DNA of 64,000 nucleotides. Origin: Glaciecola amylolytica (GTDB lineage Bacteria > Bacteroidota > Bacteroidia > Flavobacteriales_D > Crocinitomicaceae). Below, one piece after another: positions 62,188-64,000 of the stretch (position 1 is the stretch's first letter; the number at the start of each line of letters is the position of its first letter). Position numbers and translations under genes: made by a program. The stretch is taken from positions 2,108,001 to 2,172,000 of the forward strand of contig CP034120.1 in assembly GCA_003856375.1 (NCBI GenBank). Direction: 5' to 3'. The notes below the pieces were generated by a model. It was not told the origin of the DNA, made no database searches, and worked only from the letters and a program-made list of their open reading frames with translations.

Positions 62188-63297
62188 ATGAACTATTTGA
62201 ACATTACTAAAGGAGCACTTATAGCAGGAATCTTCATGATTTCGTCACTTTCTTTTGCTCAAAAAAAGGTTGAAACAGACGCTGCATTGGCGCTTCAGGC
62301 ATTTGAAAAAGCTCAAATGACCGGAAATATGGAAGAGGCAAAAAAACAATTGCTGAAAGCTAAAGAATCTGTTGATATCGCAGCTACGAACCCGGAAACG
62401 GAAAAAAGCCCGAAGACACTTTTCTTAAAAGGAGAGATTTATACGAACATGTTGTTCCTGAAAATGCTTCAGGATGCAGAATTCAATAAAAATGTTCCGG
62501 AAGATGCTAAAGACATCGCTGTCAAAGCATACAAAGAGTCTTACGATCTTTCTAATAAGTACGATTCCGATATCCAGAATAGTGTCAATGTAATCAAGCA
62601 AACATTGCACCCACTTGGGTCTGCTGCTTATGAATCGAAGAAATTCAAAGAAGCAGGAATGATTTTCGGTGTGATCAATGATTACAACTCCGTTTTGAAT
62701 CAAGTGGATACTGTTTACATTTACTATCAGGGATTGTCTGCTGAATTAGATGAAAACTGGGCACAAGCGGCTGAGTACTACAAGAAATGTGCTGACATGA
62801 ATTACAAGCCGAACGAGATTTATCGTGCAACTGCAATGGCTTATATCCGTGGCGGACAAAACGACAAAGCAATGGAATTCCTGAAGCATGCAATTGAAAA
62901 AGCTCCGAAAGACAAGCATTTGTACTTCGCCTTAGGAACTATCGCAATGGAAATGAAGGATGACGCAACGGTTTTGTCTAATTTGAACAAAGCAATTGAG
63001 ATTGATCCGAAGTATTCAGATGCTTACTATAACCTGGGAAGCTACTTCTCAGGAAAAGGATTTGATCTTCGCCAGAAAGCTGGAGATTTACCTCCGAACG
63101 CTAAAAAAGAATCAGATGAATTGCTTGCAAAAAGCTTGGAATACTATGGTTTAGCGATGGATCCGTTGGAAAAATACATTGCTATTGTACCAAAAGATTT
63201 GGAAGTTTTGAACAGCTTGGTGAAAATTGCACGAGCTCTTAAGAACCCTGAGAAAGAAGCTAAATACAAGCAATTGCTTGATGCTGCGAAACAGTAA
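62188..63297 (+). CDS. Exported tetratricopeptide repeat protein
   Basis: This 369-residue protein has a signal peptide (about 1-25, ending SLSFAQ) and several TPR units: VETDAALALQAFEKAQMTGN, LDENWAQAAEYYKKCADMNY, AYIRGGQNDKAMEFLKHAIEK, LGTIAMEMKDDATVLSNLNKAIEIDPKYSDAYYNLGSYF. Such repeats scaffold protein complexes in the envelope. No enzyme domain is seen. A strong terminator follows at 63318-63349. Its link to gyrA is positional only. Confidence 0.9.
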   Translation: MNYLNITKGALIAGIFMISSLSFAQKKVETDAALALQAFEKAQMTGNMEEAKKQLLKAKESVDIAATNPETEKSPKTLFLKGEIYTNMLFLKMLQDAEFNKNVPEDAKDIAVKAYKESYDLSNKYDSDIQNSVNVIKQTLHPLGSAAYESKKFKEAGMIFGVINDYNSVLNQVDTVYIYYQGLSAELDENWAQAAEYYKKCADMNYKPNEIYRATAMAYIRGGQNDKAMEFLKHAIEKAPKDKHLYFALGTIAMEMKDDATVLSNLNKAIEIDPKYSDAYYNLGSYFSGKGFDLRQKAGDLPPNAKKESDELLAKSLEYYGLAMDPLEKYIAIVPKDLEVLNSLVKIARALKNPEKEAKYKQLLDAAKQ

Positions 63298-63317
63298 TGA
63301 TCTTTAAGATAATGATG

Positions 63318-63349
63318 AAAGCCCTGACAATTCACGTCAGGGCTTTTTT
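63318..63349 (+). terminator. Rho-independent terminator of the TPR gene
   Basis: GCCCTGAC (63321-63328) and GTCAGGGC (63336-63343) form a perfect 8-base-pair stem with a 7-base loop, extended by A-T pairs and followed by T6. Confidence 0.93.
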
Positions 63350-63363
63350 GTTTAATCCTTCAC

Positions 63364-63411
63364 TTCGTAATATTTCAAATTCGCTATTTTGCCATATCGC
63401 AATATTACGAA
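63364..63411. repeat. 11-base inverted repeat TTCGTAATATT
   Basis: TTCGTAATATT (63364-63374) recurs as AATATTACGAA (63401-63411). The spacer contains AAATTCGC and TATCGCAA, the same word family as the intergenic repeats at 4238, 6983 and 10858. Confidence 0.6.
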
Positions 63412-63510
63412 CCTCTACCCGGGTATGTTAATTAAAAGTTCAGGAATTAACCAAATTTTAAAATTCCACTTATAATATAATCCCTATCTTAGTGACCCTA
63501 ATAAAAAAGT

Positions 63511-64000
63511 ATGAAGAAGGTATTGATCTTAATTTGTTTATTTTTCGGTTTAAACACCTTTGCTCAACTGAGCGCCGTAAAAGGTAAAACATCCTACAAC
63601 TTCTGGTTAAACCTTCCCGACAGCAGCATTTTAAACAACAATCCTCCGGTTCTGATCTTCCTTCATGGAAAAAGTCTGAGCGGTACGGATCTGAATCGTG
63701 TCAAGAAATACGGTGTGATTCATGAAATTGAAAAAGGAAGAAATGTTCCGGCAATTGTTATTGCACCGCAAGTAGCATCCGGATCCTGGAACCCCGATAA
63801 AGTATTGGAGATTCTACAATATGTCCAAAAACTCTACAAAACCGACACCAATCGCGTATATGTATGCGGAATGAGTTTGGGCGGATACGGAACCATGCAT
63901 TTTGCAGGAAAATATGCCAGCAAAATTACGGCTGCTGTAGCGCTTTGTGGAGGAGGAAATCCGAAAGATGCGTGTAACATGGCGAGTATTCCGATGTGGA
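63511..64000 (+). CDS. Exported alpha/beta hydrolase (esterase-like), 5' part
   Basis: This gene is cut by the right edge; 163 codons are visible with no stop. It starts MKKVLILICLFFGLNTFAQ (signal peptide of about 19). The hydrolase fold then shows PPVLIFLHGKSLSG (oxyanion-type HG), PAIVIAPQVASGSWNPDKV and the nucleophile elbow VCGMSLGGYGTMHFA (GMSLGG). The pattern is like polyhydroxybutyrate-depolymerase/feruloyl-esterase-type or dienelactone-like secreted hydrolases. The catalytic Asp and His would lie beyond the edge. Confidence 0.85.
   Translation, partial: MKKVLILICLFFGLNTFAQLSAVKGKTSYNFWLNLPDSSILNNNPPVLIFLHGKSLSGTDLNRVKKYGVIHEIEKGRNVPAIVIAPQVASGSWNPDKVLEILQYVQKLYKTDTNRVYVCGMSLGGYGTMHFAGKYASKITAAVALCGGGNPKDACNMASIPMW

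Overview
This window looks like a chromosomal segment of a member of the Bacteroidota, most probably a Flavobacteriales organism of the Crocinitomicaceae/Fluviicola type (inference). The evidence is four secreted proteins with type IX secretion (T9SS) C-terminal domains of both sorting classes, a TonB-dependent receptor overlapping a DUF4249 lipoprotein gene, an HU-CCDC81/SPOR protein, and promoters of the Bacteroidota kind (TTG, about 19 bases, TAnnTTTG) in front of many genes. No rRNA, tRNA, CRISPR array, prophage or complete insertion sequence was seen. Most of the window is ordinary core genome.

Layout. 1-640: the 3' part of a gene cut by the left edge, with a possible resemblance to bacterial gasdermins. 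680-5398 (minus): a redox/electrophile-stress operon of two Old Yellow Enzyme ene-reductases, an aldo/keto reductase, a secreted DJ-1/PfpI protein and a Crp/Fnr regulator. A perfect TGTGA-N6-TCACA operator lies upstream of its first gene. 5586-10807: small proteins (DUF4287, cupin, beta-barrel, ABM-like), an NmrA-like oxidoreductase and two transporters. 10990-15473: ribD, a metallo-beta-lactamase-fold hydrolase, the SPOR protein and gap. 15589-18833: a T9SS type B cell-surface protein and its small partner gene. 18971-24951 (plus): a split transketolase with a von Willebrand A gene between its two halves, then an ECF sigma factor, a putative anti-sigma factor, a Spy-like periplasmic protein and a class III aminotransferase.

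24982-28895: a kelch T9SS protein and a FUSC transporter, bracketed by two inverted copies of a ~150 bp MITE-like element. 28943-33563 (minus): bioA-bioD and pheT. 33660-39348 (plus): TonB receptor/DUF4249 pair, a probable ornithine-lipid gene pair (acyltransferase plus hemolysin-type GNAT) and DinB. 39367-45994 (minus): RNase Z-STAS, pyrB-pyrR, SUI1/GDPD/beta-barrel genes, an overlooked 46-residue cysteine-rich protein, HDAC-like and SiaB-like kinase genes. The pyrR-SUI1 gap holds a plus-strand candidate structured RNA with its own promoter. 46042-56733: two more T9SS proteins, YkgJ, an unusual flavoprotein disulfide reductase homologue without its redox cysteines, folD and two unknown genes. 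56809-64000: clpC, gyrA, a TPR protein and a partial alpha/beta hydrolase.

The items most worth following up are the candidate RNA at 42345-42480, the cysteine-rich mini-protein at 44158-44298, the Crp-type operator at 5451-5466, the MITE pair, the transketolase/vWA arrangement, and the cysteine-less dihydrolipoamide-dehydrogenase-like protein.
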